A stretch of 64,000 nucleotides of DNA, taken from positions 3,005,501 to 3,069,500 of the forward strand of contig NZ_CP110644.1 of the NCBI RefSeq assembly GCF_026153515.1, in the 5' to 3' direction. The position numbers and the translations under genes were made by a program. This document shows, piece after piece, positions 34,505-43,887 of the stretch (its first letter is position 1; every line of letters begins with the position of its first letter). The stretch comes from Pseudomonas sp. KU26590. Lineage in GTDB: Bacteria > Pseudomonadota > Gammaproteobacteria > Pseudomonadales > Pseudomonadaceae. Under the pieces are notes generated by a model. That model was not told the origin of the DNA and did not search any database. It was given only the letters and a program-made list of their open reading frames with translations.

Positions 34505-34524
34505 AAGATGCGAATCATTACCAG
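34505..34524 (-). promoter_or_regulatory. Fur-box-like site
   Basis: GATGCGAATCATTACC matches the AATGCGAATCATTATC type of Fur site common before Pseudomonas siderophore receptors. It is about 45 bases upstream of the chosen GTG and would repress the receptor when iron is available. Assigned by eye. Confidence 0.6.
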
Positions 34525-34624
34525 ATATGACTAAGGTGAATTTTCACATTTTTTTCACACGCCAGAAGGCTCTGGATCGCGGCTTGTGGGGTCATGTGTC
34601 TCACTGGGCTGGATATCACCTCGA

Positions 34625-34926
34625 TTGCAGGACCGGCTTAAGCCGGGAAAGCGTCAGGTGTCACACCGCAGATGTGAGGGTGCTCGCGCAGGCCTCTTCC
34701 CGGCTGAAGCCGGTCCTACAATGGATCGCGTGCATTCAGTGAGACTGAAGATGGCCTCGACTGTAGGACCGGCTTCAGCCGGGAAGGCGTCAGGTGGCAC
34801 ACCGCAGATGTGAGGGTGCTCGCGCAGGCCTCTTCCCGGCTGAAGCCGGTCCTACAATGGATCACGTGCATTCAGTGAGACTGAAGATGGCCTCGACTGT
34901 AGGACCGGCTTTAGCCGGGAAGGCGT
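34625..34926. repeat. Tandem REP array, 136-bp period
   Basis: Five REPs of the GACCGGCTTCAGCCGGGA type alternate in orientation: 34628-34656, 34692-34719, 34762-34790, 34828-34855 and 34899-34925. Units starting at 34625, 34761 and 34897 are spaced exactly 136 bases and include a conserved spacer with TGCATTCAGTGAGACTGAAG. The gap 34462-35039 has no gene. Confidence 0.92.
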
Positions 34927-34954
34927 CGGATATCTCGCTACAAGTCAATGCTGC

Positions 34955-35003
34955 TGCAACTTGAAATTGCATCCATGGACGCAATCGGATTAGAGTTGCG
35001 TCC
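34955..35003. promoter_or_regulatory. Candidate operator of the RES/Xre toxin-antitoxin pair
   Basis: Just upstream of the antitoxin start are TTGCATCC (34967-34974), GGACGCAA (34977-34984) and TTGCGTCC (34996-35003), making nested dyads; GGACGCAA and TTGCGTCC are exact complements 11 bases apart. TGCAA at 34955 adds a further half-site. Xre/MbcA-type antitoxins usually repress their own promoter through such sites. Confidence 0.55.
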
Positions 35004-35039
35004 GCAGACATAAATCTGCAGCCATCAAGAGGTATGCCC

Positions 35040-35444
35040 ATGACCACCGCCATTCAAGCGCGGCAACTGTCAAAGTCCGAGTGCGTGGTCGGCTTGCGCG
35101 CGGCGTTGCGGGTGCTGGACAAGTGGAAGGCCACCAGCGAGCAGGCCTGTCAGATTCTGCGTATCTCTCGAAGCACGTACACCCGCGCCCGCCAGGACGA
35201 CGCACAGTGGTCGGTGGCGCTGGATCAGGACCAGATGCAGCGGGTCAGCTTCGTGCTGAACATCCACGCCGCCCTGCGAACCCTGTTTGATAATCCTGAT
35301 AACGCCTACGGTTTCCCGTCGATGGAAAACCACAACGAGTTCTTCAACGGCAGAAAGCCCCTGGACGTCATGGCCCAGGGCGACATGATTTCGCTGTATG
35401 AAACCTTCCGCCGCATCGACACCCTCCGGGGCGCCCAGTGGTGA
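35040..35444 (+). CDS. Xre/MbcA/ParS-type antitoxin
   Basis: A 134-residue antitoxin. The N-terminal helix-turn-helix (residues about 15-55) contains CQILRISRSTYTRARQ; the C-terminal DUF2384-like domain has VLNIHAALRTLFDNPDNAYG and ends with the short segment expected to plug the toxin active site. Paired with a RES-domain toxin by a 4-base overlap. Start 35040 is preferred over an ATG at 35034, which sits too close to AAGAGG. Confidence 0.88.
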   Translation: MTTAIQARQLSKSECVVGLRAALRVLDKWKATSEQACQILRISRSTYTRARQDDAQWSVALDQDQMQRVSFVLNIHAALRTLFDNPDNAYGFPSMENHNEFFNGRKPLDVMAQGDMISLYETFRRIDTLRGAQW

Positions 35445-36130
35445 CGCCGGATGCACTCGCCGCACTTGCCGGTGAGACGCAACAGGCCTATCGCCTGGTC
35501 AATTCCAAATTCCCGCCGATCGAACTGTTCAGCGACGTCGCCGATGCCGCCGAGTTCGAGACGCTGTACCGGATTCAGGCGCTGACCAATCCGCGCCTGC
35601 AGAACGAAGTCGGCCGCATCGAGCTGATTCCCCTGGCCGACATCCCGTTCGGCATCCCCGGTTGTTCCTACGCGGTCGCGCCGTTCACCCATGTCAATCC
35701 TGCGGGCTCGCGCTTCAGCAGCGGCGAGTTCGGCGTGCTGTATCTGGCTGACACCGTCGACACGGCCATCGCCGAAGTGCGCCACCATCAGCAGCTTTAC
35801 TGGTCGCGGGTCGTGGCGCTGAAGTACGAGCGCTTTGTGTTCCGCTGCCTGAGTTGCAGCTTCAGCGAGGAGGGCTGTGTTGACGCCACCGCAATTCCTT
35901 TCTCGGACCCCATTTATGCGCCTGACGACTACGCGCAATCCCATGTACTGGGCAAGGCCGCGAAGCAGGCCGGGATGGCCGGGCTGCGTTACCACTCGGT
36001 GCGCTCGCCGGGCAATCACTGCTGGGCACTGCTGACCCCGCGCCACGTCATGTCCATCGTGCAGAGCGCCCACTACGAGATGATCTGGAGCGGCGAGGTC
36101 ATCGGGATCAACCAGATATCCAACGCCTGA
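35438..36130 (+). CDS. RES-domain toxin (NAD-degrading type)
   Basis: A 230-residue RES protein. The namesake residues appear to be Arg in AYRLVNSKFPP, Glu in TAIAEVRHH and Ser in RYHSVRSPG. Characterised RES toxins deplete NAD by phosphorolysis or hydrolysis, causing growth arrest, and are neutralised by the upstream Xre protein. Start is GTG at 35438 or 35441; the latter makes a GTGA overlap with the antitoxin stop, suggesting coupled translation. It is longer than minimal RES toxins (about 150-190) by an N-terminal extension of about 60 residues. Confidence 0.87.
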   Translation: MVTPDALAALAGETQQAYRLVNSKFPPIELFSDVADAAEFETLYRIQALTNPRLQNEVGRIELIPLADIPFGIPGCSYAVAPFTHVNPAGSRFSSGEFGVLYLADTVDTAIAEVRHHQQLYWSRVVALKYERFVFRCLSCSFSEEGCVDATAIPFSDPIYAPDDYAQSHVLGKAAKQAGMAGLRYHSVRSPGNHCWALLTPRHVMSIVQSAHYEMIWSGEVIGINQISNA

Positions 36131-36237
36131 GGGCTGTGGACCGAGACACCGCCGAAAACATCGAACTCATCCGCTGCCCGGCAGTCACTCGATCAGTGGA
36201 GATCGAGGACCGTACTGGCGCGAGGAAGGGAGGTGCT

Positions 36238-36984
36238 GTGTTTAACGATGCTGCTTTGAACGGCACTGGCAGAATTTTCGTGGGCTGTGCCGGCTGGAGT
36301 CTGGGCCGCGAGCAGGCGCCGGCGTTTCCGGGAGAGGGCACCCACTTGCAGCGCTACGCACGGCACTTCAACACCGCAGAAATCAACAGCTCGTTCTACC
36401 GCCCCCATCGCCCGCAAACCTACGCCCGCTGGGCCGACTCAGTGCCGGCGGATTTCCGCTTTTCGGTGAAGCTTCCCAAGCTCATCTCCCACGAACACCG
36501 CTTGCAGGACAGCGCCCAGGCACTGGACGAATTTCTCGGACAGTGCGGTGAACTGGGCGAGCGGCTCGGTTGCCTGCTGCTGCAGTTGCCGCCTTCGCTC
36601 GCGTTCGAGCCCTCCTTGGCCGAAGGGTTTTTCATCCAGATGCGCGAGCGCTTTGAGGGGCAGGTGGTCATCGAGCCGCGCCACGAAAGCTGGGTGCAGG
36701 GGGAGCCGATGCTTGCTCACTACCGCATTGCCCAGGCAAGGGTCGATCCGTCCAGACTCAGTAACGACAGCCAACCTTCAGGCTGGCCGGGGTTGCGTTA
36801 CTGGCGACTGCACGGCGCGCCGCGCCTCTATTACAGCGCCTATGAAGAGGATTATCTGATCCGTCTGGCTGCCGAACTGAGGGCCGAGGCGCAAGGCGGC
36901 GCGCCGACGTGGTGTATTTTCGACAACACCGCCAGCGGCGCCGCCACCGGGGATGCGCTGAAGCTGATCGAGCTGCTCGGTTAG
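36238..36984 (+). CDS. DUF72 / YecE-family protein
   Basis: A 248-residue TIM-barrel-like DUF72 protein of unknown activity. Family blocks: VGCAGWSL, LQRYARHFNTAEINSSFYRP, FRFSVKLPKLISHEHRL, LGCLLLQLPPSLAF and VIEPRHESW. The GTG at 36238 has GGGAGG six bases upstream, better than the GTG at 36136 that opens the same frame; the latter would be right after the toxin gene and lacks a site. Confidence 0.87.
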   Translation: MFNDAALNGTGRIFVGCAGWSLGREQAPAFPGEGTHLQRYARHFNTAEINSSFYRPHRPQTYARWADSVPADFRFSVKLPKLISHEHRLQDSAQALDEFLGQCGELGERLGCLLLQLPPSLAFEPSLAEGFFIQMRERFEGQVVIEPRHESWVQGEPMLAHYRIAQARVDPSRLSNDSQPSGWPGLRYWRLHGAPRLYYSAYEEDYLIRLAAELRAEAQGGAPTWCIFDNTASGAATGDALKLIELLG

Positions 36985-37155
36985 CCCCAATGGCCTTCGC
37001 CCGGAACGCCCGGGCCAGAAGGGTTGAGACAATATCTGGCGGCGATCTGCACCGCTGCTTTTCGTTAGATGTGAGTTAGTTGGCGCACCAGTTGTTAAGC
37101 GTCATAGCACGGTGCCACAATCGCCGCCATCCAATGCCAGGGTCGGGCGAATTCG

Positions 37156-38280
37156 ATGTACCTCCATGATTCTCAACCGGCGCGCGAGGCCCTGATACGG
37201 GCCCAAGTGCGCAACGATCGTTTGCAGTTGCTCTTCCGTCAGAGTTTTTTCTCTGTATTCGGCAGCGCGCTGGCGGCTGTGATGCTCTCGTGGATCTGCT
37301 GGGAGCGCCTGGAGCACTCGCTGATTCTCGGGTGGCTGGGGCTGCTGGCCGCCTCGACCACCTTGCGCCTGATCATGTTGACGACTTATTTTCGGGTGCC
37401 GGAAACCGCCCGCACCCCAGAGCGCTGGGAAACCACATACTGGTTCACGCTGGTGTTGTCCGCCGGCATCTGGGGCGGCGGCGCGCTGGCGCTCATGCAC
37501 GCCGGGGATCTGCTGATCCAGACGCTGGTGCTGCTGTTCGCGGTGGGCATGACGGTGAGTGCGGTGTCGTGTTATTCGGCGTACCGCTCGATGACCCTGG
37601 TGTCGATTGCGCTGGTGCTGTTGCCGTGCTCGATCTGGCTGCTGTTTCAGCCCCAGACCGCGCAGCAGGGCATGGCCGTTGCGTCGCTGATCTTTGCCGT
37701 TTTTGTCGCCAGCGCGACCCGCAAACTGTCTCAGTCCATGGAGAGGGCCTTTCGCCTGAGTCGCGAAATGGAACATGCCCATCGCATCGCCGCCCATGCC
37801 GCGCAGACAGACGAGCTGACTGGACTGCAAAACCGCCGTGCCTTCTTCCATCGGGCCGAAGGCGTGTACGAGACCTGCAAGCAAGCCCATCTGCCGCTCT
37901 GCGCCCTGATGCTGGACATCGACCATTTCAAACGCATAAATGACGGCCACGGCCATCAGGCGGGTGACGACGTCTTGCGGCAGATCGGCAGGGTCATCCG
38001 TCAATCCGTGCGCGACGCAGATGTCAGCGGCCGCCTGGGCGGAGAGGAATTCGCGCTGCTGTTGGCCAACACGCCGATCGACGCGGCGCGAGTCATTGCC
38101 GAGAGACTGCGCTCAGCCATCGCCGACATCACCTGCCAGCACGACGAAGGCGTTACCGCGAGCCTGGGCGTTGCAGAGCTGGACCACATCGATCAGGACT
38201 TGCATGGACTCCTGGCCCTCGCAGACAAGGCGCTGTTCCGGGCCAAGGCATCGGGTCGCAACCAGACGGCGGTGGCCTAG
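37156..38280 (+). CDS. Membrane-bound diguanylate cyclase (GGDEF)
   Basis: A 374-residue protein. Five or six hydrophobic helices occupy about residues 30-195 and serve as an uncharacterised membrane sensor. The GGDEF domain spans about 215-374: DELTGLQNRRAFFHR, MLDIDHFKRINDGHGHQAGD and the active-site GGEEF at 295-299. It should make cyclic-di-GMP. No EAL domain. No clear RxxD inhibitory site directly upstream. Stands alone. Confidence 0.93.
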   Translation: MYLHDSQPAREALIRAQVRNDRLQLLFRQSFFSVFGSALAAVMLSWICWERLEHSLILGWLGLLAASTTLRLIMLTTYFRVPETARTPERWETTYWFTLVLSAGIWGGGALALMHAGDLLIQTLVLLFAVGMTVSAVSCYSAYRSMTLVSIALVLLPCSIWLLFQPQTAQQGMAVASLIFAVFVASATRKLSQSMERAFRLSREMEHAHRIAAHAAQTDELTGLQNRRAFFHRAEGVYETCKQAHLPLCALMLDIDHFKRINDGHGHQAGDDVLRQIGRVIRQSVRDADVSGRLGGEEFALLLANTPIDAARVIAERLRSAIADITCQHDEGVTASLGVAELDHIDQDLHGLLALADKALFRAKASGRNQTAVA

Positions 38281-38315
38281 ACGTCGCCTCTGGCAACGGC
38301 CTCAGACGGTTTTCG

Positions 38316-38333
38316 TGTCACCCGAACGTGACA
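38316..38333. promoter_or_regulatory. Perfect 6-6-6 dyad upstream of gapN
   Basis: TGTCAC, CCGAAC, GTGACA is an exact inverted repeat about 90 bases before the gapN start. It could be an operator or a small terminator stem for the GGDEF gene; no T-run is directly adjacent but TTTAT follows. Confidence 0.35.
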
Positions 38334-38422
38334 TTTATCTCGACGCTTTTCATTCGGCGGCGGCTGTGGCGTAGTGTGTCCAGCCTGTTTGGCACGATGA
38401 CCGACTGGAAGAGGTAAATGAG

Positions 38423-40048
38423 ATGACCCTGCAAAACCGCCTGGACAACCTGTACCCGCGCGCCGACGAGATCCCTGAGCAGTTCCGGGCAGGCCCCGCC
38501 ATCGAGCAGCGCGATTACCTGGTCAACGGCGAACTGCACCAATGGCACGGCCCTTTGGCGCCGGTGCTGAGCCCGGTCTCGCTGCAGACCGACGCGGGCC
38601 TTGAGTCCGTGGTACTGGGCAGCACGCCGCTGATGGACGCCGACACGGCAATGACCGCGCTGGACGCCGCCGTCAACGCCTACGACCGTGGGCAGGGCGC
38701 CTGGCCAACCATGCGCGTCGCTGACCGCATTCATCACGTCGAGACCTTTCTCACGCTGATGCGTGAGCAGCGCGACGCGGTGGTCACGCTGCTGATGTGG
38801 GAAATCGGCAAGAACCTCAAGGATTCGCAGAAAGAGTTCGACCGCACCTGCGATTACATCGTCGACACCATCAATGCCCTCAAGGAGCTCGACCGTCGGT
38901 CCAGCCGCTTCGAGCTGGAGCAGGACACCCTCGGCCAGATTCGCCGCGTTCCCCTGGGCGTGACCCTGTGCATGGGCCCTTATAACTACCCGCTGAACGA
39001 GACCTTCACCACGCTGATTCCGGCCCTGATCATGGGCAATACCGTGGTGTTCAAACCGGCCAAATTCGGCGTGCTGCTGATTCGGCCGTTGCTCGAAGCG
39101 TTCCGCGACAGCTTCCCGGCTGGCGTCATCAACGTGATCTACGGCAGCGGCCGCGAGACCGTCAGTGCGCTGATGGCCAGCGGCAAGATCGACGTGTTTG
39201 CGTTCATCGGCACCAACAAGGCCGCCAGCGCCCTGAAAAAGCTCCACCCCAAGCCACACCGTCTGCGCGCGGCGCTGGGTCTGGACGCGAAGAACCCGGG
39301 GATCGTGCTGCCGGATGTGAACCTGGACAATGCAGTGACGGAAGCCATTACCGGTTCCCTGTCGTTCAACGGCCAGCGTTGTACGGCGTTGAAGATTCTG
39401 TTCGTGCACGAGAACGTGGTCGGCAGTTTCCTCGAAAAGTTCGAGGAAAAACTCGCCCAGCTCAAGCCGGGCATGCCGTGGGAGCCGGGCGTCTCACTGA
39501 CGCCACTGCCTGAGCCGGGCAAGACCGACTACCTGCAAGGGCTGGTGGACGACGCCGTGAGCAAGGGCGCCAAAGTGGTCAACGAAGGCGGCGGCACGAC
39601 CCACGGGCAGTTCTTCTACCCGGCGGTGCTGTACCCGGTCACGCCGGACATGCGCGTCTATCACGAAGAACAGTTCGGCCCCGTGGTACCGGTGGTCGCG
39701 TACCGCGATCTGGAAACGGTGATCGAGTACGTGCTGGATTCCGATTTCGGCCAGCAGTTGAGCATCTTCGGCAACGACTCCAAGCAGGTCGGGCGTCTGG
39801 TCGATGCATTCGCCAATCAGGTGGGGCGCATCAACATCAACGCCCAGTGCCAGCGCGGCCCTGACAGCTTCCCGTTCAACGGTCGCAAGAATTCGGCCGA
39901 GGGTACCCTGTCGGTGCACGACGCACTGCGCGTGTTCTCGATCCGCACGTTGGTGGCGACCAAGTTCCAGGAGAGCAACAAGGCGCTGATCAGCGACATC
40001 ATTCACAACCGTGAGTCGACGTTCCTGACCACTGATTACATCTTCTGA
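38423..40048 (+). CDS. gapN: NADP-dependent glyceraldehyde-3-phosphate dehydrogenase, GapN-like
   Basis: A 541-residue aldehyde-dehydrogenase family enzyme, non-phosphorylating GAPDH type: oxidises glyceraldehyde-3-phosphate to 3-phosphoglycerate, making NADPH. Motifs: GPYNYPLNETFTTLIPAL, GNTVVFKPAKFG, the catalytic Cys in FNGQRCTALK, and EEQFGPVVPVV. It is longer than streptococcal GapN (about 475 residues) by a 60-residue N-terminal part, as in other proteobacterial versions. AGAGG lies upstream. Confidence 0.88.
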   Translation: MTLQNRLDNLYPRADEIPEQFRAGPAIEQRDYLVNGELHQWHGPLAPVLSPVSLQTDAGLESVVLGSTPLMDADTAMTALDAAVNAYDRGQGAWPTMRVADRIHHVETFLTLMREQRDAVVTLLMWEIGKNLKDSQKEFDRTCDYIVDTINALKELDRRSSRFELEQDTLGQIRRVPLGVTLCMGPYNYPLNETFTTLIPALIMGNTVVFKPAKFGVLLIRPLLEAFRDSFPAGVINVIYGSGRETVSALMASGKIDVFAFIGTNKAASALKKLHPKPHRLRAALGLDAKNPGIVLPDVNLDNAVTEAITGSLSFNGQRCTALKILFVHENVVGSFLEKFEEKLAQLKPGMPWEPGVSLTPLPEPGKTDYLQGLVDDAVSKGAKVVNEGGGTTHGQFFYPAVLYPVTPDMRVYHEEQFGPVVPVVAYRDLETVIEYVLDSDFGQQLSIFGNDSKQVGRLVDAFANQVGRININAQCQRGPDSFPFNGRKNSAEGTLSVHDALRVFSIRTLVATKFQESNKALISDIIHNRESTFLTTDYIF

Positions 40049-40434
40049 TTCAAATGCTCGACATGGCCGCAGGCGTGTTGCACAGCTGATGCTGTTCAAC
40101 CGCTTGCGGTCTTTTTATATCTGTACTTTAAAATCCGCCGCCACTGCATTGCGCAGCGTTTTAATTCTGCAGCCGGTCCACTATCTGGGATTACTTTGTA
40201 GGAAAGTTTCTAGACTTCCGTAGGACAGCTCTCGACCTGTCTTTATGGGTAGAGTTTTTATTCGTAGGGCATTAGCCTTGCCGCTTCCCGAATTCGATGA
40301 AAACTTCATCAGCCCATTCGCTGCTCACACTTGTTAAAACTTGATCGCTTGGGGCACGGACGTTCGGCTGATAAAAAGGCCCTGCAATCCAGATATTCCC
40401 CTTTGTGACGTGTGGCATTTTCGACGGAGGAGTT
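40049..40434. other. Intergenic promoter region of the T6SS operon
   Basis: A 386-base gap of lower GC content than the flanks. I see no gene, REP element or convincing sigma-54 promoter. A weak candidate, GGCACG then GACG then TTCG, lies at 40354-40367 but lacks the -12 GC. The tssB ribosome-binding site, ACGGAGGAG, contains an ACGGA core that could be bound by RsmA/RsmE, a known T6SS repressor family; this is inference. Confidence 0.4.
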
Positions 40435-40938
40435 ATGGCTTCAAACAGCTTTCAAAATGAAGTGCCCAAAGCGCGGGTCAATATAAAACTCGATTTGCAC
40501 ACGGGCGGTGCGCAGAAAAAAGTCGAACTGCCGCTCAAATTGATGGTGCTGGGGGATTACAGCAATGGCCGGGAAGACCGGCCCTTGTCCGAACGCACCA
40601 AAATCAATATCAATAAAAATAATTTCGACAGTGTGCTGGCGGAATTTTCCCCGGCCTTGAAACTCACGGTTGAAAACACGTTCGCCGACGACGGCTCCGA
40701 TGCGTCAGTGGAGTTGAATTTCGAAAAGATGAAAGACTTCGAACCGGAACACGTGGCCAGACAAATACCTTCATTGCGCGCGCTGCTGGCGACCCGCAAT
40801 CTGTTGCGTGATCTCAAATCAAACCTGCTCGACAACGCAACCTTCCGTCACGAACTTGAACGCATCGTAAAAGACGAAACGCTGAGTGATGAGTTGCGCG
40901 CCGAACTGGCGATGCTCGCCGCACCCACAGAGCGTTAA
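40435..40938 (+). CDS. tssB: T6SS sheath small subunit TssB
   Basis: A 167-residue VipA-type protein. The conserved start SFQNEVPKARVNIKLDLHTG is followed by ELPLKLMVLGDYSNGRED and the C-terminal RNLLRDLKSNLLDN. With TssC it forms the contractile sheath whose firing drives Hcp/VgrG out. First gene of the cluster; GGAGG lies 5 bases from the ATG. Confidence 0.96.
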   Translation: MASNSFQNEVPKARVNIKLDLHTGGAQKKVELPLKLMVLGDYSNGREDRPLSERTKININKNNFDSVLAEFSPALKLTVENTFADDGSDASVELNFEKMKDFEPEHVARQIPSLRALLATRNLLRDLKSNLLDNATFRHELERIVKDETLSDELRAELAMLAAPTER

Positions 40939-40969
40939 TCACCCGGGTCTCTGATAGCAGGTATCAAAC

Positions 40970-42508
40970 ATGTCCTCGAAACACTCTTCCGCAGTCTCAG
41001 GCGGTGGCACCGTTTTGTCCGAAGAAAGCACCGGCGTGTATGGCGCGCTGTTTTCAAAAATCAACCTCACCCCGGTTTCAGCCCTGGGCGACATCGAAGC
41101 GTTTCAGAACAACGAAGCCCTGTCGGAGATCTCCGCCGATGAGCGCGTGACTGCGGCCGTCAGCGTATTCCTGAACCTGCTCAAAGGCACGTCGCGCAAG
41201 GTCCAGCGCCTCGACAAGACCCTGCTGGACGAACACATCGCTTCGCTCGATTCGCAGATCAGCCGCCAGCTCGACGCCGTCATGCACCACCCGGAGTTCC
41301 AGCGGGTCGAGTCGACGTGGCGCGGGGTGAAGTCGCTGATCGATCAGACGGACTTCCGACAGAACGTGCGCATCGAGTTGCTGGACATCAGCAAGGACCA
41401 TCTGGTCCAGGATTTCGAAGACGCCCCCGAGATCGCCCAGAGCGGTCTGTATATGCATACCTATACCCAGGAATATGACACGCCCGGCGGTGAACCCATT
41501 GCGGCGGCTGTTTCCAGTTACGAGTTTGATCGCAGTCCTCAGGACATCGCGCTGCTTCGCACTATATCGAAAGTCGCGGCGGCGGCGCATATGCCGTTCA
41601 TTGGTTCGGTGGGGCCAGCCTTCTTCGGCAAGGAAAACATGGAAGAAGTCGCCGCCATCAAAGACATCGGCAATTACTTTGATCGTGCGGAATACATCAA
41701 ATGGAAGTCATTCCGCGACACGGATGATTCCCGCTATATCGGTCTGACCATGCCGCGCGTGCTGGGACGGCTGCCCTACGGGCCGGACACCCTTCCGGTG
41801 CGCAGTTTCAATTATGTGGAAAGTGTCAAAGGCACCGATCACAGCAAATATCTGTGGACCAATGCTTCTTTTGCCTTTGCTGCGAACATGGTGAAGAGTT
41901 TTGTCGCCAACGGCTGGTGTGTGCAGATTCGCGGGCCACAGTCCGGTGGTGCGGTGACGGACCTGCCAATTCATTTATATGACCTTGGCACCGGCAGTCA
42001 GGTGAAGATCCCTTCGGAAGTGATGATTCCGGAAACCCGGGAGTTTGAATTCGCCAATCTGGGGTTTATTCCGCTTTCGTATTACAAGAATCGCGATTAC
42101 GCCTGTTTCTTCTCTGCCAATTCAACACAAAAGCCCGCGTTATATGACACCGCCGATGCCACGGCCAACAGCCGGATCAATTCACGCCTGCCTTATATCT
42201 TTCTGCTGTCGCGCATTGCCCATTATCTGAAGTTGATTCAGCGGGAAAACATCGGCACCACCAAAGACCGGCGCTTGCTGGAGCTGGAATTGAATAAATG
42301 GATCAGCGGGCTGGTCACCGAAATGACCGACCCGGGGGACGATTTGCAGGCCTCTCATCCGCTGCGCGACGCCCGGGTGACGGTGGAGGACATCGACGAT
42401 AACCCCGGCTTCTTCCGCGTGAAGTTGTACGCCGTGCCGCATTTCCAGGTGGAAGGCATGGACGTGAATCTTTCGCTGGTTTCCCAGATGCCCAAAGCCA
42501 AAACCTGA
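40970..42508 (+). CDS. tssC: T6SS sheath large subunit TssC
   Basis: A 512-residue VipB-type protein. Typical segments: FLNLLKGTSRKVQRLDKTLL, FQRVESTWRGVKSLIDQTDF, FIGSVGPAFFGKENMEEVAA and RIAHYLKLIQRENIGTTKDR. Forms heterodimers with TssB in the sheath that ClpV disassembles after contraction. 31 bases after tssB. Confidence 0.97.
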   Translation: MSSKHSSAVSGGGTVLSEESTGVYGALFSKINLTPVSALGDIEAFQNNEALSEISADERVTAAVSVFLNLLKGTSRKVQRLDKTLLDEHIASLDSQISRQLDAVMHHPEFQRVESTWRGVKSLIDQTDFRQNVRIELLDISKDHLVQDFEDAPEIAQSGLYMHTYTQEYDTPGGEPIAAAVSSYEFDRSPQDIALLRTISKVAAAAHMPFIGSVGPAFFGKENMEEVAAIKDIGNYFDRAEYIKWKSFRDTDDSRYIGLTMPRVLGRLPYGPDTLPVRSFNYVESVKGTDHSKYLWTNASFAFAANMVKSFVANGWCVQIRGPQSGGAVTDLPIHLYDLGTGSQVKIPSEVMIPETREFEFANLGFIPLSYYKNRDYACFFSANSTQKPALYDTADATANSRINSRLPYIFLLSRIAHYLKLIQRENIGTTKDRRLLELELNKWISGLVTEMTDPGDDLQASHPLRDARVTVEDIDDNPGFFRVKLYAVPHFQVEGMDVNLSLVSQMPKAKT

Positions 42509-42531
42509 CGTCGGCCATAGGTGAGCACAAC

Positions 42532-43887
42532 ATGAAAATAGACCGACCTCTCTGGGCTGCCGGGGCGCTACTGTCCCAGCAGCAATTCCAGCAGCAAGCG
42601 CGCTGGGAAGCCTGGACCAACGAATGCATCGCCCATTTGTCGCGGATTCATCCCTGGGGCGTGCAGACAGCGACCTTCGATGGTGAGGCGCTACGGCTGG
42701 GCAAGCTCAAGGTGTCCGCGCTGCGCGTGCGATTGCCGGATGGCACCTTGATCGACACCGACAGCGTTGATCGACTGCCCGCCGCGCTGGCCCTCGAACA
42801 GATTCAGATCGACCCGGAGCAGGGCGCGACGGTGCTGTTGTGCCTGCCGCTGGAGCAGGCCAACGGTGGCAATTGTCTGTTCGAAGACGCTCGCGCTGAC
42901 CGGCCGGTGCGTTACCGCCAGGATTGGCGGCAGGTGCAGGATCTCTACGGCGACGATCAACAGTCGATCGGTGTGCTTGAGCACATGCTCAGCCTGCGTG
43001 TGGCCAGCGATGACAACGCCGATTACCTGACCTGCCCGGTCGCCCGGCTGGTGCGTGACGGCCAGGGCCGGGTATGCCTGGACGAGGCGTTTGTGCCGCC
43101 GTTGTTGAGCTTCTCCGGGCATTCGGGCTTGCAGGTTCAGCTGGATAATCTGCTGACCCAACTGGCGTCCAAGCGTCAACGCTTGATGGGCATGCGCCGT
43201 GAAAGCAATCAGCGCATGGCCGACTTCGCGGTGGCGGATGTTTCGCTGTTCTGGCTGCTTAATGCGCTCAATACCTACCAACCCGTGCTCGCCGATTTCA
43301 AGGCCAGCCCGGCGCGTCATCCCGAGCAGGTCTATCTGGAGCTGGTGAAGCTGGCGGGGGCGCTGCTGACGTTCTCCCTCGAACACGACGTTGACGCTAT
43401 TCCGGTCTACCGTCACGAAGCGCTGGAAACGGTGTTTGCGCCCTTGATGCAGATGATTTCGACGCTGCTGGAAGCCAGTCTGCCGTCACGGGTGATCGCT
43501 CTGGAGCTGGAGCGGGTGCTCCCCGGTCGCTGGCAAGTGACGTTCAACGACCCGCGCCTGCGTGAGGCCGACGCCGCTGACTTTTACCTGTCGGTGCGCT
43601 GCCGCGAGGCCCCGACGCAATTGCAGGCGCAGTTCCCGCGGCTGTGCAAGGTCGGCACGCCGGACGACGTTGATCAGTTGATCAACGCAGCCCTGGACGG
43701 CGTTCCGCTGCAGCCGCTCAGTCACGTGCCGGCGGCGATTCCGCTGCGTCTCGAAAACCAGTATTTCGCCCTCGACTTTGCCCATCCGAGCGGTCAGGCC
43801 GTGCTCGCGGAAGGAGTCTGCGCGTTCTATGTGCCGGCGACGCTGCCGGACATGAAGCTTGAGCTGTTTGCGGTGCTGCGCTCATGA
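42532..43887 (+). CDS. tssK: T6SS baseplate-membrane connector TssK
   Basis: A 451-residue TssK (VasE/ImpJ). Recognised by PLWAAGALLSQQQFQQQARW at the N-terminus, FWLLNALNTYQPVLADF in the middle and the C-terminal FYLSVRCREAPTQLQAQFPR. It links the baseplate to TssL and TssM. Overlaps tssL by 4 bases. Confidence 0.94.
   Translation: MKIDRPLWAAGALLSQQQFQQQARWEAWTNECIAHLSRIHPWGVQTATFDGEALRLGKLKVSALRVRLPDGTLIDTDSVDRLPAALALEQIQIDPEQGATVLLCLPLEQANGGNCLFEDARADRPVRYRQDWRQVQDLYGDDQQSIGVLEHMLSLRVASDDNADYLTCPVARLVRDGQGRVCLDEAFVPPLLSFSGHSGLQVQLDNLLTQLASKRQRLMGMRRESNQRMADFAVADVSLFWLLNALNTYQPVLADFKASPARHPEQVYLELVKLAGALLTFSLEHDVDAIPVYRHEALETVFAPLMQMISTLLEASLPSRVIALELERVLPGRWQVTFNDPRLREADAADFYLSVRCREAPTQLQAQFPRLCKVGTPDDVDQLINAALDGVPLQPLSHVPAAIPLRLENQYFALDFAHPSGQAVLAEGVCAFYVPATLPDMKLELFAVLRS

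Noticed and set aside
40349..40370. Sigma-54 promoter upstream of tssB
   Set aside because: GGCACG is present, but the -12 element reads TTCG, so the invariant GC is missing at the right distance.
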